Source of the DNA: Marinifilum sp. N1E240
GTDB taxonomy: Bacteria > Bacteroidota > Bacteroidia > Bacteroidales > Marinifilaceae
Length of the DNA stretch: 64,000 nt
NCBI RefSeq assembly: GCF_009295825.1
Contig: NZ_WHKF01000001.1
Coordinates: 771,088-835,087 of the forward strand
Direction of reading: 5' to 3'
The notes beneath the pieces are model-generated. The model was not told the origin of the DNA. It was given only the letters and a program-made list of their open reading frames with translations, and made no database searches. This document shows, piece after piece, positions 1-8,726 of this stretch. The position numbers and the translations under genes are program-made. Each line of letters opens with the position of its first letter. Position 1 is the first letter of the stretch.

Positions 1-281
1 TTGTGATATAGTACTTTAACTTCTTTTTTGAAAAGTTTTTAAAAATTATTTAGAAAAGGGTTTTTCATTTCCGATTATCTATTACTTTTGCACTCACTTT
101 TTAAAATCTGTTAAGACAATTAATTGCAGAACAGATAAGAAAATCAGATGAATACATCTTTTATTATAAGTTGCTAAACTTTTTTATGTATTTATCTAAA
201 AGGCCGCCTGACTTCTTCAGCCATCCGACCTTTGAGTTTTAATTTAGTAGAGTTTAATTAGGCTAATCTGGATTCGGAGTA
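1..281. other. Upstream region of the first ClC gene, no gene seen
   Basis: I find no convincing gene here. It holds a TACTTTTG -7 type element at 83-90 and a GC-richer imperfect inverted repeat at about 220-256 (arms AAAGG/CCTTT and CTGA/TCAG). That repeat could be a terminator for an upstream gene or part of a leader. A GGAG sequence sits just before the ATG at 282. Confidence 0.4.
83..90 (+). promoter_or_regulatory. Possible -7 promoter element TACTTTTG
   Basis: The sequence TACTTTTG followed by CAC matches the Bacteroidota -7 consensus TAnnTTTG. No good TTG -33 element lies 19-21 bases upstream. If used, it would leave a leader of about 185 bases before the ClC gene. Weak call. Confidence 0.35.
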
Positions 282-2057
282 ATGAAGAATAAAAGTTTGC
301 TTTCCCGTTTTTTAATTTGGAGGGTAAAGAACATCAGGGAACGTCAATTCGTTCTAATTTTAAGTTTTATAGTTGGTCTTGTTAGTGGTTTGGCTGCCCT
401 ATTGTTGAAGAATGCCATTCATTTTACACACCATTTTTTAACACATCGTTTGCATGTTGAATCTGCCAACTTATTATATTTGGCATATCCAGCGGTGGGG
501 ATTCTCTTAACAGTTTTGTTCGTAAAGTTCTTTGTGAAGGATAATATTGGACATGGAGTTTCTAGAATTCTGTATGCCATATCGAAGAAAAACTCTTTGA
601 TAAAATCACATAATAATTTCTCTTCGGTGGTTGCCAGTACTCTAACTATTGGGTTTGGTGGATCGGTAGGAGCAGAGGCACCAGTAGTTTTAACGGGAGC
701 ATCCATTGGATCCAATTTGGGTCGAATGTTCCACATGAATCAAAAAATCATCACCCTGATGGTTGGTTGCGGTGCAGCAGGAGCAATTGGAGGAATCTTT
801 AAAGCACCAATGGCTGGAATGGTATTTACACTGGAGGTGTTAATGCTTGATTTGACTATGGCATCGCTAATTCCATTGCTGATTTCATCGATTACAGGAG
901 CAAGTATTTCCTATTTTTTCATGGGTAAAGGAGTGTTGCTATCCTATGATGTAACGGAGCCTTTTGTAATTGGTAACTTTCCATACTACATTCTGCTTGG
1001 TGTATTCGCAGGTTTGGTTTCTCTATATTTTACGCGTTTTTCCATGTATTTGGAATCTTTATTTGATAAGGTGACCAATTGCTATCGTAAAATGTTAATT
1101 GGTGGGCTTGCCTTGGGGATTCTAATCTTTTTATTTCCTCCACTTTATGGAGAAGGATACAGTACAATTCAAGCTCTATTAAATGGTGATCACACTTATT
1201 TAGTCAACAACAGTATCTTTTATTTTTTGAAAGATAACTATTGGTTGTTACTTGGTTATATCGTTCTGATATTAGGGTTTAAAGTTATTGCTTCAACCGT
1301 TACTACTGGTAGTGGAGGTGTTGGTGGTATTTTTGCACCATCCTTATTCTTAGGAGGTGTATCCGGCTTTTTTGTTGCTCGATTTGTGAATGGATTCAAT
1401 TTTGTGAATCTATCAGAAAGTAATTTCACCCTTATTGGGATGGCTGGAATGATGGCTGGGGTAATGCATGCTCCTTTAACTGCAATTTTCCTTATTGTTG
1501 AGATTACTGGCGGTTACGAGTTGTTTATTCCAATCATGATTACGGCAACTATCGCTTACCTAACCATCATGTATTTTGAACCGCATTCTATTTATACCAA
1601 GCGTTTGGCAAAACGTGGAGAGTTGATCACTCATAATAAGGACAAAGCCGTTTTAACCCTAATGAAAATGGGTAGAGTGATCGAGACTGACCTGAAGAAA
1701 GTTAAGCCAGATGCAACTTTAGGAGAATTGGTAAAGATCATATCACATTCACAGCGAAATATTTTCCCAGTTGTTGATGAAGAGGAAAAGTTGTTGGGAA
1801 TTGTATTGTTGGATGACATTCGAAATATCATGTTTAATCCAGAAATGTATGATGATACCTACGTTAGAAATCTGATGATAATGCCACCTGCGATATTGGA
1901 TGCCGATGCTCCAATGGAGAAGGTGATGAGAAGATTTGAAGAAACAGGAGCCTGGAACCTTCCGGTTACTCAGGATGAAAAATATTTGGGATTTGTATCA
2001 AAAGCTAAAATCTTCAACGTATACCGAAGAGTTTTGGTGCACTTTTCAGATGAATAG
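282..2057 (+). CDS. ClC-family chloride channel/transporter with C-terminal CBS pair
   Basis: This is a voltage-gated ClC-family anion channel or exchanger of the inner membrane, 591 residues. The membrane part fills about residues 20-440, followed by two CBS domains (about 460-590) that in this family bind nucleotides. Seen motifs: GHGVS at 90-94 in place of the GSGIP anion loop, GAEAP at 130-134 with the gating glutamate E132 kept, GGIFAP near 348, and the pore tyrosine Y412. At the site of the proton glutamate (E203 of the E. coli exchanger) there is V186, as in uncoupled chloride channels, so it may be a channel rather than a 2Cl-/H+ antiporter; that is inference. GGAG precedes the ATG and an intrinsic terminator follows. 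A paralogue of exactly the same length lies at 3319. Confidence 0.93.
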   Translation: MKNKSLLSRFLIWRVKNIRERQFVLILSFIVGLVSGLAALLLKNAIHFTHHFLTHRLHVESANLLYLAYPAVGILLTVLFVKFFVKDNIGHGVSRILYAISKKNSLIKSHNNFSSVVASTLTIGFGGSVGAEAPVVLTGASIGSNLGRMFHMNQKIITLMVGCGAAGAIGGIFKAPMAGMVFTLEVLMLDLTMASLIPLLISSITGASISYFFMGKGVLLSYDVTEPFVIGNFPYYILLGVFAGLVSLYFTRFSMYLESLFDKVTNCYRKMLIGGLALGILIFLFPPLYGEGYSTIQALLNGDHTYLVNNSIFYFLKDNYWLLLGYIVLILGFKVIASTVTTGSGGVGGIFAPSLFLGGVSGFFVARFVNGFNFVNLSESNFTLIGMAGMMAGVMHAPLTAIFLIVEITGGYELFIPIMITATIAYLTIMYFEPHSIYTKRLAKRGELITHNKDKAVLTLMKMGRVIETDLKKVKPDATLGELVKIISHSQRNIFPVVDEEEKLLGIVLLDDIRNIMFNPEMYDDTYVRNLMIMPPAILDADAPMEKVMRRFEETGAWNLPVTQDEKYLGFVSKAKIFNVYRRVLVHFSDE

Positions 2058-2086
2058 TAGTTTTAGATTAGTTATAGGTTAGTTAG

Positions 2087-2115
2087 AAGCTTGCTCATTT
2101 ATGGGCAAGCTTTTT
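2087..2115 (+). terminator. Intrinsic terminator after the first ClC gene
   Basis: AAGCTTGC and GCAAGCTT form an 8-bp stem with a 10-base loop, followed by a run of T. It sits 30 bases past the ClC stop codon. Confidence 0.8.
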
Positions 2116-2144
2116 AATTGTGTAAGATATAACACTAAAAAGCA

Positions 2145-2172
2145 TTGCTCTTTAGTAGAATACTTATATTTG
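2145..2172 (+). promoter_or_regulatory. Candidate promoter of the formimidoylglutamase gene
   Basis: TTG at 2145-2147 and TATATTTG at 2165-2172 resemble the Bacteroidota -33/-7 pair (TTTG and TAnnTTTG), though the 17-base spacer is a little short. Transcription would start near 2180, just before the ATG at 2193. This argues against the in-frame TTG at 2145 being the start codon. Confidence 0.5.
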
Positions 2173-2192
2173 AGGCACAAAAACTATTAACA

Positions 2193-3200
2193 ATGAACAA
2201 CAAATATTACCAACCACTAAACTCTGATATTTGGCAAGGAAGAGTTGATGATGAGGAGGATTACGACTCTTTTCGATGGCATCAAATCATTCAACCATTA
2301 GATATAACAGGAAATAATATAAAGCCTGAAAAAGGATTTGGCTTACTTGGCTTTTGCTGCGATAAAGGTGTTCAACGAAATTTAGGACGAAAAGGAACCT
2401 CGAAAGCTCCTAATAGTATCCGTAAGGAGATGGCTAATTTACCATGTACTTTTCCACAGTCGACTCAAATTTACGATTGTGGAGATATTGTAAGTGAAGT
2501 TGGAGAGCTTGAAGATGTGCAAGAGGCTTTGGCTACTACTGTTTGTCGAATGTTACAGTTAGATCTTTTCCCTATTATTTTAGGTGGCGGACACGAAATA
2601 GCTTACGGACATTATTTAGGAATAGAACGATTCTTAAAACAGGAGAATCAGGAATTGGGAATCTTTAATTTAGATGCTCATTTTGACATGCGACCATATA
2701 AAAATGGGGCAAGTTCGGGAACCATGTTTGCTCAAATTGCAGATCGTTGCCAGAAACAGAGCAAAGATTTTCGCTACATGGTAGCCGGAATTCAGCAATA
2801 TGGAAATACCGTAGGCTTGTTCAAAAAAGCGGACGATTTAAATGTAAAGTACCTGATGGCTCGTGACATTTCTAACGATACTATGTTTGCAGTAGGGCAG
2901 GATATAATTCGCTTTACCAAAAAGCAGAAAAAGATATACATGACACTTTGTTCCGATGTAATTTCATCGGCTTATGCTCCAGGAGTTAGTGCGCCTCAAC
3001 CATTTGGTTTACATCCCGAAATAATCTTGAAACTGATCAAAACAGTCATTCAATCAGGAAAAGTAATCAGCTTTGATATTGCTGAGGTATCACCTCGTTT
3101 CGATGAAGACAATAGAACTTCCAAACTGGCAGCAATTATTATTTTTGCAGTTATCAATTCGGTAATTGAATTTGGGAATGGAGAGGATTGTAGTTGTTAG
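2193..3200 (+). CDS. hutG: Formimidoylglutamase (arginase/ureohydrolase family)
   Basis: Ureohydrolase-fold enzyme of 335 residues. It most resembles formimidoylglutamase, which hydrolyses N-formimidoyl-glutamate to glutamate and formamide in histidine breakdown. The binuclear manganese signatures are visible: GGGHE with H134, DAHFD with D161/H163/D165, and a later CSDV followed by APGVSAP, the layout of HutG rather than of arginase. A second acidic motif, FDIAEVSP, is near the C terminus. I chose the ATG at 2193 because the longer in-frame TTG start at 2145 overlaps a likely promoter and adds residues without family resemblance. No other hut genes (hutH, hutU, hutI) are beside it; instead it lies between two ClC genes. 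Another ureohydrolase activity cannot be excluded. Confidence 0.85.
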   Translation: MNNKYYQPLNSDIWQGRVDDEEDYDSFRWHQIIQPLDITGNNIKPEKGFGLLGFCCDKGVQRNLGRKGTSKAPNSIRKEMANLPCTFPQSTQIYDCGDIVSEVGELEDVQEALATTVCRMLQLDLFPIILGGGHEIAYGHYLGIERFLKQENQELGIFNLDAHFDMRPYKNGASSGTMFAQIADRCQKQSKDFRYMVAGIQQYGNTVGLFKKADDLNVKYLMARDISNDTMFAVGQDIIRFTKKQKKIYMTLCSDVISSAYAPGVSAPQPFGLHPEIILKLIKTVIQSGKVISFDIAEVSPRFDEDNRTSKLAAIIIFAVINSVIEFGNGEDCSC

Positions 3201-3318
3201 TTGAATTATAAGGTAATTCTTTTATGAGAAAATTCAATCACTATAAAAAGATGCTCCTATTTGTTTTTTCATTCCCTCTCAATTTGTTAAATTAGAAGCT
3301 ATCACCCAAGATAGCTCT

Positions 3319-5094
3319 ATGGCACAAACCACTCGTTGGCGCAGATTTCTGATTTGGAGATTGCGCCATATCACCAATCAAAACTTCATGCTTATTTTAA
3401 GTGTGTTTGTTGGAATTACTTCCGGAATGACTGCATTAATTCTAAAAACGGCAGTTTATCGTGGACGAGAGTTTTTATTGGAGGGAATCGATTGGACATA
3501 TCAAAACTATCTGTTTTTTCTTTATCCAATGATAGGAGTGGGACTTACACTCCTCTTTAAGAAATACATTATTCGTGATTTTATTAAGCACAACATTACG
3601 GCACTACTGCAAGCCATATCGAAGCGAAACAGTATTGTGAAGTTTCACAAGGCTTATTCTTCGGTGATAGGTTCAATTATTACGGCAGGTTTTGGGGGAA
3701 GTATTGGTTTGGAGTCACCTATTATATCATCGGGAGCTGCCATAGGCTCGAATATGGCTCGTAATTTTCATCTTAATTATAAGGAGATTACTGTATTGAT
3801 GGCTTGTGGAGCATCGGGCGCCATTGCTGCTATTTTTAATACCCCAATTGCAGCCATTGTTTTTGCTTTGGAAGTTTTACTCATTGACTTGTCTCGCTTT
3901 TCGCTGATACCACTTCTAACAGCATCGGTAAGTGGAGCAATTACCACAAAGTTATTTCTTGATGAGGATATCTTAATTGAATTTGCTATTACCTCACCAT
4001 TTATGGTAAGAGATATTCCATTTTTTATTTTACTTGGGATTTTATCGGGTTTTACTTCGGTTTACTTTACCCGTATGTTTTTATGGATTGAGAATAAATT
4101 TGAAAGCATAAAGTTACGAGGAAACCGAATGTTGATAGGAGGTTTGGCGTTGGGAGTAATGATTTTCTATTTTCCAGCTCTTTATGGTGAGGGATACAAT
4201 ATGGTAAAAGCCTTAATTGGTGGACGATTGGATGAGGTGTTTCAATCGAGCTTGTTCGAGAATTATACTGAAGTATGGTATATGGTCATTATATTTATTG
4301 GTGCCATGGTTTTACTCAAGGTGATTGCAACATCTATTACCTTGGGAGCTGGTGGAATAGGCGGGATTTTTGCACCATCGGTATTCACCGGAGCTATGCT
4401 GGGCTTCCTTTTCGTATATATTTTCAATCATTTTCAGCTGGGTGAACCTTTGGATGCCAATAACTTTACATTGGTTGGAATGGCAAGTGTACTGGGAGGC
4501 GTATTACAGGCACCTTTAACAGGGATATTTCTAATTGCCGAAATTACCAGTGGCTACGAGCTGATTGTTCCGCTGATGTTATCAACTACTATATCTTTCA
4601 TTACTGTAAAGAGTTTACAGAAAGAATCGATTGTAACCACTCAGTTGGCTAATAAAGGGGAATTGATAACCCACAATAAAGATAGGGCAGTGTTAACTTT
4701 TATGCAGTTGTCAAGAGTGATTGAAAGAGACTTGATCAGCATTAACGAAAATGCCACCTTAGAAGATTTGGTTAAAGTGATCTCTAAATCGAAGCGTAAT
4801 ATTTATCCTGTTTTAACCGAGGAAAGGTATTTAATAGGCGTGATTTTACTGGATGATGTGCGCGAAATCATGTTCAACAACGAAATGTATGCTACACCTA
4901 TTAGCAATTTAATGATCATGCCACCTGCTTCTATATCCTATAAAGATTCTATGGAGGTGGTATTAAAGAAATTTACAGAAACAGGAGCATGGAATTTGCC
5001 TGTGATTGATGATGGAAAATACATTGGTTTTGTGTCGAAATCGAAATTGTTTTCTGCCTATCGTCAGCACTTGGTGAAAATTACTGCGGATTAA
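3319..5094 (+). CDS. Second ClC-family chloride channel/transporter with CBS pair
   Basis: A 591-residue paralogue of the protein at 282, matching it over the whole length, including the ClC membrane core and the two C-terminal CBS domains. The gating glutamate is kept (GLESP, E132). The proton-glutamate site is again valine (V186), and the pore tyrosine in the SGYEL motif is kept. The first anion loop is badly changed: KHNIT at 90-94 where the first copy has GHGVS and the family usually has GSGIP or GHGVP. The second copy also has NTP instead of KAP before the helix carrying V186. These changes suggest altered selectivity or gating, or a regulatory partner role in a heterodimer; that is inference. 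It follows hutG by 118 bases and ends facing a minus-strand gene. Confidence 0.92.
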   Translation: MAQTTRWRRFLIWRLRHITNQNFMLILSVFVGITSGMTALILKTAVYRGREFLLEGIDWTYQNYLFFLYPMIGVGLTLLFKKYIIRDFIKHNITALLQAISKRNSIVKFHKAYSSVIGSIITAGFGGSIGLESPIISSGAAIGSNMARNFHLNYKEITVLMACGASGAIAAIFNTPIAAIVFALEVLLIDLSRFSLIPLLTASVSGAITTKLFLDEDILIEFAITSPFMVRDIPFFILLGILSGFTSVYFTRMFLWIENKFESIKLRGNRMLIGGLALGVMIFYFPALYGEGYNMVKALIGGRLDEVFQSSLFENYTEVWYMVIIFIGAMVLLKVIATSITLGAGGIGGIFAPSVFTGAMLGFLFVYIFNHFQLGEPLDANNFTLVGMASVLGGVLQAPLTGIFLIAEITSGYELIVPLMLSTTISFITVKSLQKESIVTTQLANKGELITHNKDRAVLTFMQLSRVIERDLISINENATLEDLVKVISKSKRNIYPVLTEERYLIGVILLDDVREIMFNNEMYATPISNLMIMPPASISYKDSMEVVLKKFTETGAWNLPVIDDGKYIGFVSKSKLFSAYRQHLVKITAD

Positions 5095-5107
5095 TTTTGT
5101 AGGGATG

Positions 5108-5117
5108 TTGCATGCAA
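5108..5117. repeat. Perfect 10-bp palindrome between convergent genes
   Basis: TTGCATGCAA lies in the 36-base gap between the convergent stops of the second ClC gene and the Phe-rich secreted protein. It is embedded in a longer imperfect inverted repeat. It may contribute to bidirectional termination, but no strong T-run follows. Confidence 0.3.
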
Positions 5118-5130
5118 TGTCTCTAAAGTT

Positions 5131-5727
5131 TTAAATGTCTATTTCATTGTTTGTTGACTTGTTGTGCTTGTGATATATTGAATCTCTTTTTCGGAAATAT
5201 TCTTGTCTTTCTTTCATAAATTCGTTGTGGAGTGAATCCAAATCTTTGTGCATTTCTTTATTTCGTTCTTGTCTGAAAAACTGATGATTCTCCATCATTT
5301 CTTCCAATTCTTTAAAAAATTCTCTGTGGCTTGAATCTCTAAAGAAGAAATTCTTACGATTAAACTGAGGATCGAAAAAATCTTTATCGAAAAAATCATC
5401 AGAGAAGAATGGGTGGTGAAAGGATTTGTTCACCGAAGTATCTCTCTTGAAAAAATGTTGCATTCTTTCCTGCATTTCTTTTCTCATTTCATGAATATCC
5501 GAGAATTTTAAAAATACTGAATCGGGCATAAAATGATACGTGCTGTCTGATGACCAAGAATAAACATAGGTAGAGTCGTAACGAATAAGATTGCCATCTT
5601 TATCGTATTCTCGATTCACATCGATGTTTTTCTTCGGTAGATTTTTTTGAATCGTGTCTTGGCTAAATACTGAAGTAGATATTAGTAAAACACATAATGA
5701 GAGTAATATTTTACTTACATGTTTCAT
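5131..5727 (-). CDS. Secreted Phe/Lys-rich protein of unknown function
   Basis: I do not recognise this 198-residue protein. It starts with a clear Sec signal peptide (positive start, Leu/Ile-rich core, cleavage likely after VFSQ near residue 23), so it should be periplasmic or anchored outside. The mature part is highly charged and rich in Phe, Lys, Asp and His. It has clustered FF motifs around residues 105-135 (FFSDDFFDKDFF, then NFFF) and long amphipathic helical stretches with heptad-like spacing (about 85-100 and 135-190). This composition recalls small stress-type periplasmic helical proteins, but I cannot assign a family. It is transcribed alone, convergent with the second ClC gene. 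Confidence 0.6.
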   Translation of the reverse strand: MKHVSKILLSLCVLLISTSVFSQDTIQKNLPKKNIDVNREYDKDGNLIRYDSTYVYSWSSDSTYHFMPDSVFLKFSDIHEMRKEMQERMQHFFKRDTSVNKSFHHPFFSDDFFDKDFFDPQFNRKNFFFRDSSHREFFKELEEMMENHQFFRQERNKEMHKDLDSLHNEFMKERQEYFRKRDSIYHKHNKSTNNEIDI

Positions 5728-5806
5728 AATAAATAAGTTTATGGTTTTGCAAAATAAATTTACAAAACCTATGGCTTTTATCAGCGTTAAATTATTTTAA
5801 AAAGTA

Positions 5807-5837
5807 TTAAAAAAGCTGCCCTTGTATAAGAGCAGCT
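5807..5837 (-). terminator. Intrinsic terminator after the tandem membrane proteins
   Basis: On the minus strand AGCTGC and GCAGCT pair around a short loop and are followed by a run of T (the A-run at 5807-5813 on the plus strand). It lies 28 bases past the stop of the gene at 5866. Confidence 0.7.
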
Positions 5838-5865
5838 GATTCCGAAACTATATATTGAATTAAAA

Positions 5866-6369
5866 CTATTTCATGTGTTTTAAATTCACTGCATACATGA
5901 TGATAAATAATATTGAAAACCCACCACCAATCATTGTATTTGTCAGCATTGCATTAAAATCAATTAAGGCAAGAGGGATTAATAGACCGAATAAGTTCGC
6001 AAAAGTATACAAGTAAAAACCATTCTTCATTAATTTAAACATCATAAAAACACCAATAAGGCTTAAAAGTGCGAATAAACCATAGGCACCTGTAATCATA
6101 CCTAAATTGTTAGACATAGCCTCTAATTCTACAAGTTTATTTACTGCGCTATTGTAAAGATATCCAGAATCACTCCCAGAATCTTCCATCATTTCTACAG
6201 CTTCAGTTAATTGTTCTACTTGTTTAGGATAAGCATTCTCAAATGTAAAAAAAGTATACGCCCAGAAAATTAATCCAGCACCACTACCAATAAATGATAG
6301 TATGCAGATAACAGTCAAGAAAGTTGGTCTTTTTTTAGGTAGTTCAATAGTAGTTACATTTTCTTCCAT
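5866..6369 (-). CDS. Four-helix membrane protein, paralogue of its neighbour
   Basis: A 167-residue inner-membrane protein of unknown function. After a short cytoplasmic N terminus with a KKRPTFLT motif comes a first helix (about 16-40), an acidic extracytoplasmic loop (about 45-85), then three more helices (about 95-165). The C terminus is short and basic (LKHMK). Its start region and topology match the protein at 6409-6891, which has the corresponding motif KQRPGLLT and an equivalent CILTFIGSG segment. The two are therefore tandem paralogues, separated by 39 bases and probably cotranscribed. No catalytic motif is visible. Confidence 0.6.
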   Translation of the reverse strand: MEENVTTIELPKKRPTFLTVICILSFIGSGAGLIFWAYTFFTFENAYPKQVEQLTEAVEMMEDSGSDSGYLYNSAVNKLVELEAMSNNLGMITGAYGLFALLSLIGVFMMFKLMKNGFYLYTFANLFGLLIPLALIDFNAMLTNTMIGGGFSILFIIMYAVNLKHMK

Positions 6370-6408
6370 AATTAAATAGTTTTTTTTGGGGATAAGTAAT
6401 AAAATATA

Positions 6409-6891
6409 TTAATTCATTTTTTTAAGGTTGATAGCGTAAAGGGCAATAAATAGAATTGTAAATACGCTAGAAAATAGAATTCCAATATTAATAAGTGGGT
6501 TGAATCCAATGAATATAGGAGCTGCAAAAAGCATTAATACCTGAGCCGTAGCATAAATATAGAATCCCATTTTTTTCATGCGAAACATGAGGATGGCTCC
6601 GGTTAAACTTGCAGCATACAAAAGAAATTCAGTTAAGGAGATAGCATACATGTGATCGATAGCTTTTTCAGCCATACCAAATGCCATTTCAACAATTTTT
6701 CTGGCAAAAGGTTCATCAATTTCGTCTAATGCATAAGTGTAGTCAGTCATATCGAACATCTGCATGAAAGGCGAGATGATCATTGCAATTAGTTTATTTA
6801 CTAATCCCAGTCCACTGCCAATAAAGGTAAGAATGCACAATGCTGTTAATAGTCCGGGTCTTTGTTTTGGGGTAGTTTCAACAATTTCCAT
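6409..6891 (-). CDS. Four-helix membrane protein, first of a tandem pair
   Basis: A 160-residue inner-membrane protein of unknown function and the first gene of a two-gene tandem. It shows the same plan as its downstream paralogue: KQRPGLLT, a first helix containing CILTFIGSGLG, an acidic loop with YALDEIDEPF, then three helices and a basic end (NLKKMN). The loops differ most, suggesting that duplicates diverged in the exposed part. A family of such proteins is common in Bacteroidota, but I know of no assigned role. Confidence 0.6.
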   Translation of the reverse strand: MEIVETTPKQRPGLLTALCILTFIGSGLGLVNKLIAMIISPFMQMFDMTDYTYALDEIDEPFARKIVEMAFGMAEKAIDHMYAISLTEFLLYAASLTGAILMFRMKKMGFYIYATAQVLMLFAAPIFIGFNPLINIGILFSSVFTILFIALYAINLKKMN

Positions 6892-7331
6892 AGGTTCTAA
6901 TTTATTGAATTCAAGTTTGATTTTGCATTTATAAATTTACAATAAACAAGTTAAGTATGAAAAAGATGTTCTCTTAATTAGATTTTATAATGGAAAATCA
7001 GGATAAGTTCAGATTTTTACACGATAATCATAACTTAAAATACTTGAGAGTGATTTAGAAACATGATAATAATCGCATTTAAGCAATGCTTTTTATTATA
7101 TGCTTTATAAATGTTTGTTTAGGTATGAATTAAGCAAAGAATAATTTTTTTAATATCCCGATTTGTCTAATTTTGAACCTGCACTTTAGAAATAGAATTA
7201 TTGATTAAATTTTGTGGTGCATTATCTTTTCAAGGGGGATTAAATTTCAGTAAACATGGGGCTTTAACCCTTTAAAACACTAACAAAACATTAAATCATT
7301 CCGAGTGAAATCGGGAAAAAGACAAACAACA
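6892..7331. other. 440-base divergent intergenic region upstream of glyA
   Basis: No gene is supported here. It separates the minus-strand membrane pair from glyA and must hold both promoters. TAATTTTG at 7168-7175 fits the -7 element for glyA, but I see no TTG at the expected -33 position. The in-frame GTG at 7305 before glyA is not needed. No riboswitch fold is obvious to me. Confidence 0.4.
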
Positions 7332-8612
7332 ATGGAAAGAGATATACAAATTTTCGACCTAATTGATCAGGAATACCTTCGTCAGAAAAATGGTATTGAA
7401 TTGATTGCTTCTGAGAACTTCGTAAGTCAGCAAGTAATGGATGCGATGGGATCTTGTCTAACTAACAAGTATGCTGAAGGATATCCTGGAAAGCGTTACT
7501 ATGGTGGTTGTCAGATTGTAGATCAGACAGAGCAGTTGGCAATTGACAGAGCATGTGAGCTTTTCGGTGCAGAGTATGCAAACGTACAGCCTCACTCTGG
7601 TGCACAGGCAAATGCTGCAGTATTTTATGCTTGTATGAAACCAGGTGATACTTTCTTGGGATTAGATTTGGCTCATGGTGGTCACCTATCTCACGGTTCT
7701 CCTGTAAACCTTTCAGGTAACCTTTACAATCCGGTTGCTTATCATGTAAATGAAGAGACTGGTTTAGTTGATTACGATGAGGTAGAAAAATTGGCTTTAG
7801 AGCACAATCCAAAAATGATTGTTGCTGGTGCTTCGGCATATTCTCGTGATTGGGATTTCCCACGTTTACGTGAAATTGCTGATAAAGTAGGTGCTATTTT
7901 AATGGCTGATATCGCTCACCCTGCAGGTTTAATTGCAAAAGGATTGTTGAGTAACCCAGTTCCTCACTGTCATGTTTGTACTACAACTACTCACAAAACT
8001 CTTCGTGGACCTCGTGGTGGTTTGATCATTGTAGGAAAAGATTTCGAAAACCCATTCGGAGCAAAAACTCCTAAAGGTGTTACTAAAATGATGTCTGCAG
8101 TTTTGGATTTCGCCGTATTCCCAGGACAGCAGGGTGGACCATTAGAGCATGTAATTGCTGCTAAGGCAGTTGCTTTTGGTGAAGCATTAACTGATTCTTA
8201 TAAAGAGTATGCTATTCAGATGCAGAAGAATGCAAATGTAATGGCTGAGGAATTCATCAAATTAGGATATAAAGTAGTATCAGGTGGTACTGATAACCAT
8301 TCAATGCTGATCGACTTACGTTCTAAGTTCCCTGAGATTACAGGTAAGAAAGTTGAAAATATCCTAGTTGAAGCAGATATCACTATCAATAAGAACATGG
8401 TTCCTTTCGATACTCGTTCTCCATTCTCAACTTCAGGTTTACGTGTTGGTACTCCAGCAATCACTACTCGTGGTTTAAAAGAGGAGCACATGCCAGTTAT
8501 CGTTCAAATGATTGATGAGGTGATCTCAAATATCGAAAACGAAGAGGTAATTGCTTCGGTTCGTACTCGCGTAAATGAGATGATGTGTGAGCGTCCAATG
8601 TTTGCTTGGTAA
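7332..8612 (+). CDS. glyA: Serine hydroxymethyltransferase
   Basis: Cytosolic PLP enzyme that interconverts serine plus tetrahydrofolate with glycine plus 5,10-methylene-tetrahydrofolate, the main supply of one-carbon units. The protein is 426 residues from the ATG at 7332, the usual size. Seen motifs: ELIASENF near the N terminus, [15 protein letters not shown], the PLP lysine in [14 protein letters not shown] (K222), and a glycine-rich FPGQQGGP region. The ATG start is preferred over the GTG at 7305, which only adds a non-conserved basic stretch. It is a monocistronic gene closed by a strong terminator. Confidence 0.98.
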   Translation: MERDIQIFDLIDQEYLRQKNGIELIASENFVSQQVMDAMGSCLTNKYAEGYPGKRYYGGCQIVDQTEQLAIDRACELFGAEYANVQPHSGAQANAAVFYACMKPGDTFLGLDLAHGGHLSHGSPVNLSGNLYNPVAYHVNEETGLVDYDEVEKLALEHNPKMIVAGASAYSRDWDFPRLREIADKVGAILMADIAHPAGLIAKGLLSNPVPHCHVCTTTTHKTLRGPRGGLIIVGKDFENPFGAKTPKGVTKMMSAVLDFAVFPGQQGGPLEHVIAAKAVAFGEALTDSYKEYAIQMQKNANVMAEEFIKLGYKVVSGGTDNHSMLIDLRSKFPEITGKKVENILVEADITINKNMVPFDTRSPFSTSGLRVGTPAITTRGLKEEHMPVIVQMIDEVISNIENEEVIASVRTRVNEMMCERPMFAW

Positions 8613-8636
8613 ATCAAATAAACAACATATAATTTC

Positions 8637-8672
8637 AAGAGGCTGTCATGTTTGACAGCCTCTTTGTTTTTT
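8637..8672 (+). terminator. Intrinsic terminator of glyA
   Basis: AAGAGGCTGTCA and TGACAGCCTCTT form a perfect 12-bp stem with a 4-base loop, followed by TGTTTTTT. Confidence 0.92.
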
Positions 8673-8726
8673 AACATGTTGAGATTCAATTTTTATCTGT
8701 AGTTTCGGACTATAAAATCTTTTGTT

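Noticed and set aside
2145-2192. TTG start that would extend the formimidoylglutamase by 16 residues
   Set aside because: The stretch coincides with a good -33/-7 promoter pair, so it is unlikely to be translated.
6900-7300. A glycine riboswitch upstream of glyA
   Set aside because: I could not find the paired aptamer core; the region is mostly A/T-rich without conserved GC helices.
7305-7331. GTG start that would extend glyA by nine residues
   Set aside because: The added residues do not belong to the family, and the ATG at 7332 gives the normal length.
7462-7863. Antisense open frame of 133 codons inside glyA
   Set aside because: It lies entirely within the highly conserved glyA gene, has no recognisable domain and its composition follows from the codon use of the real gene.
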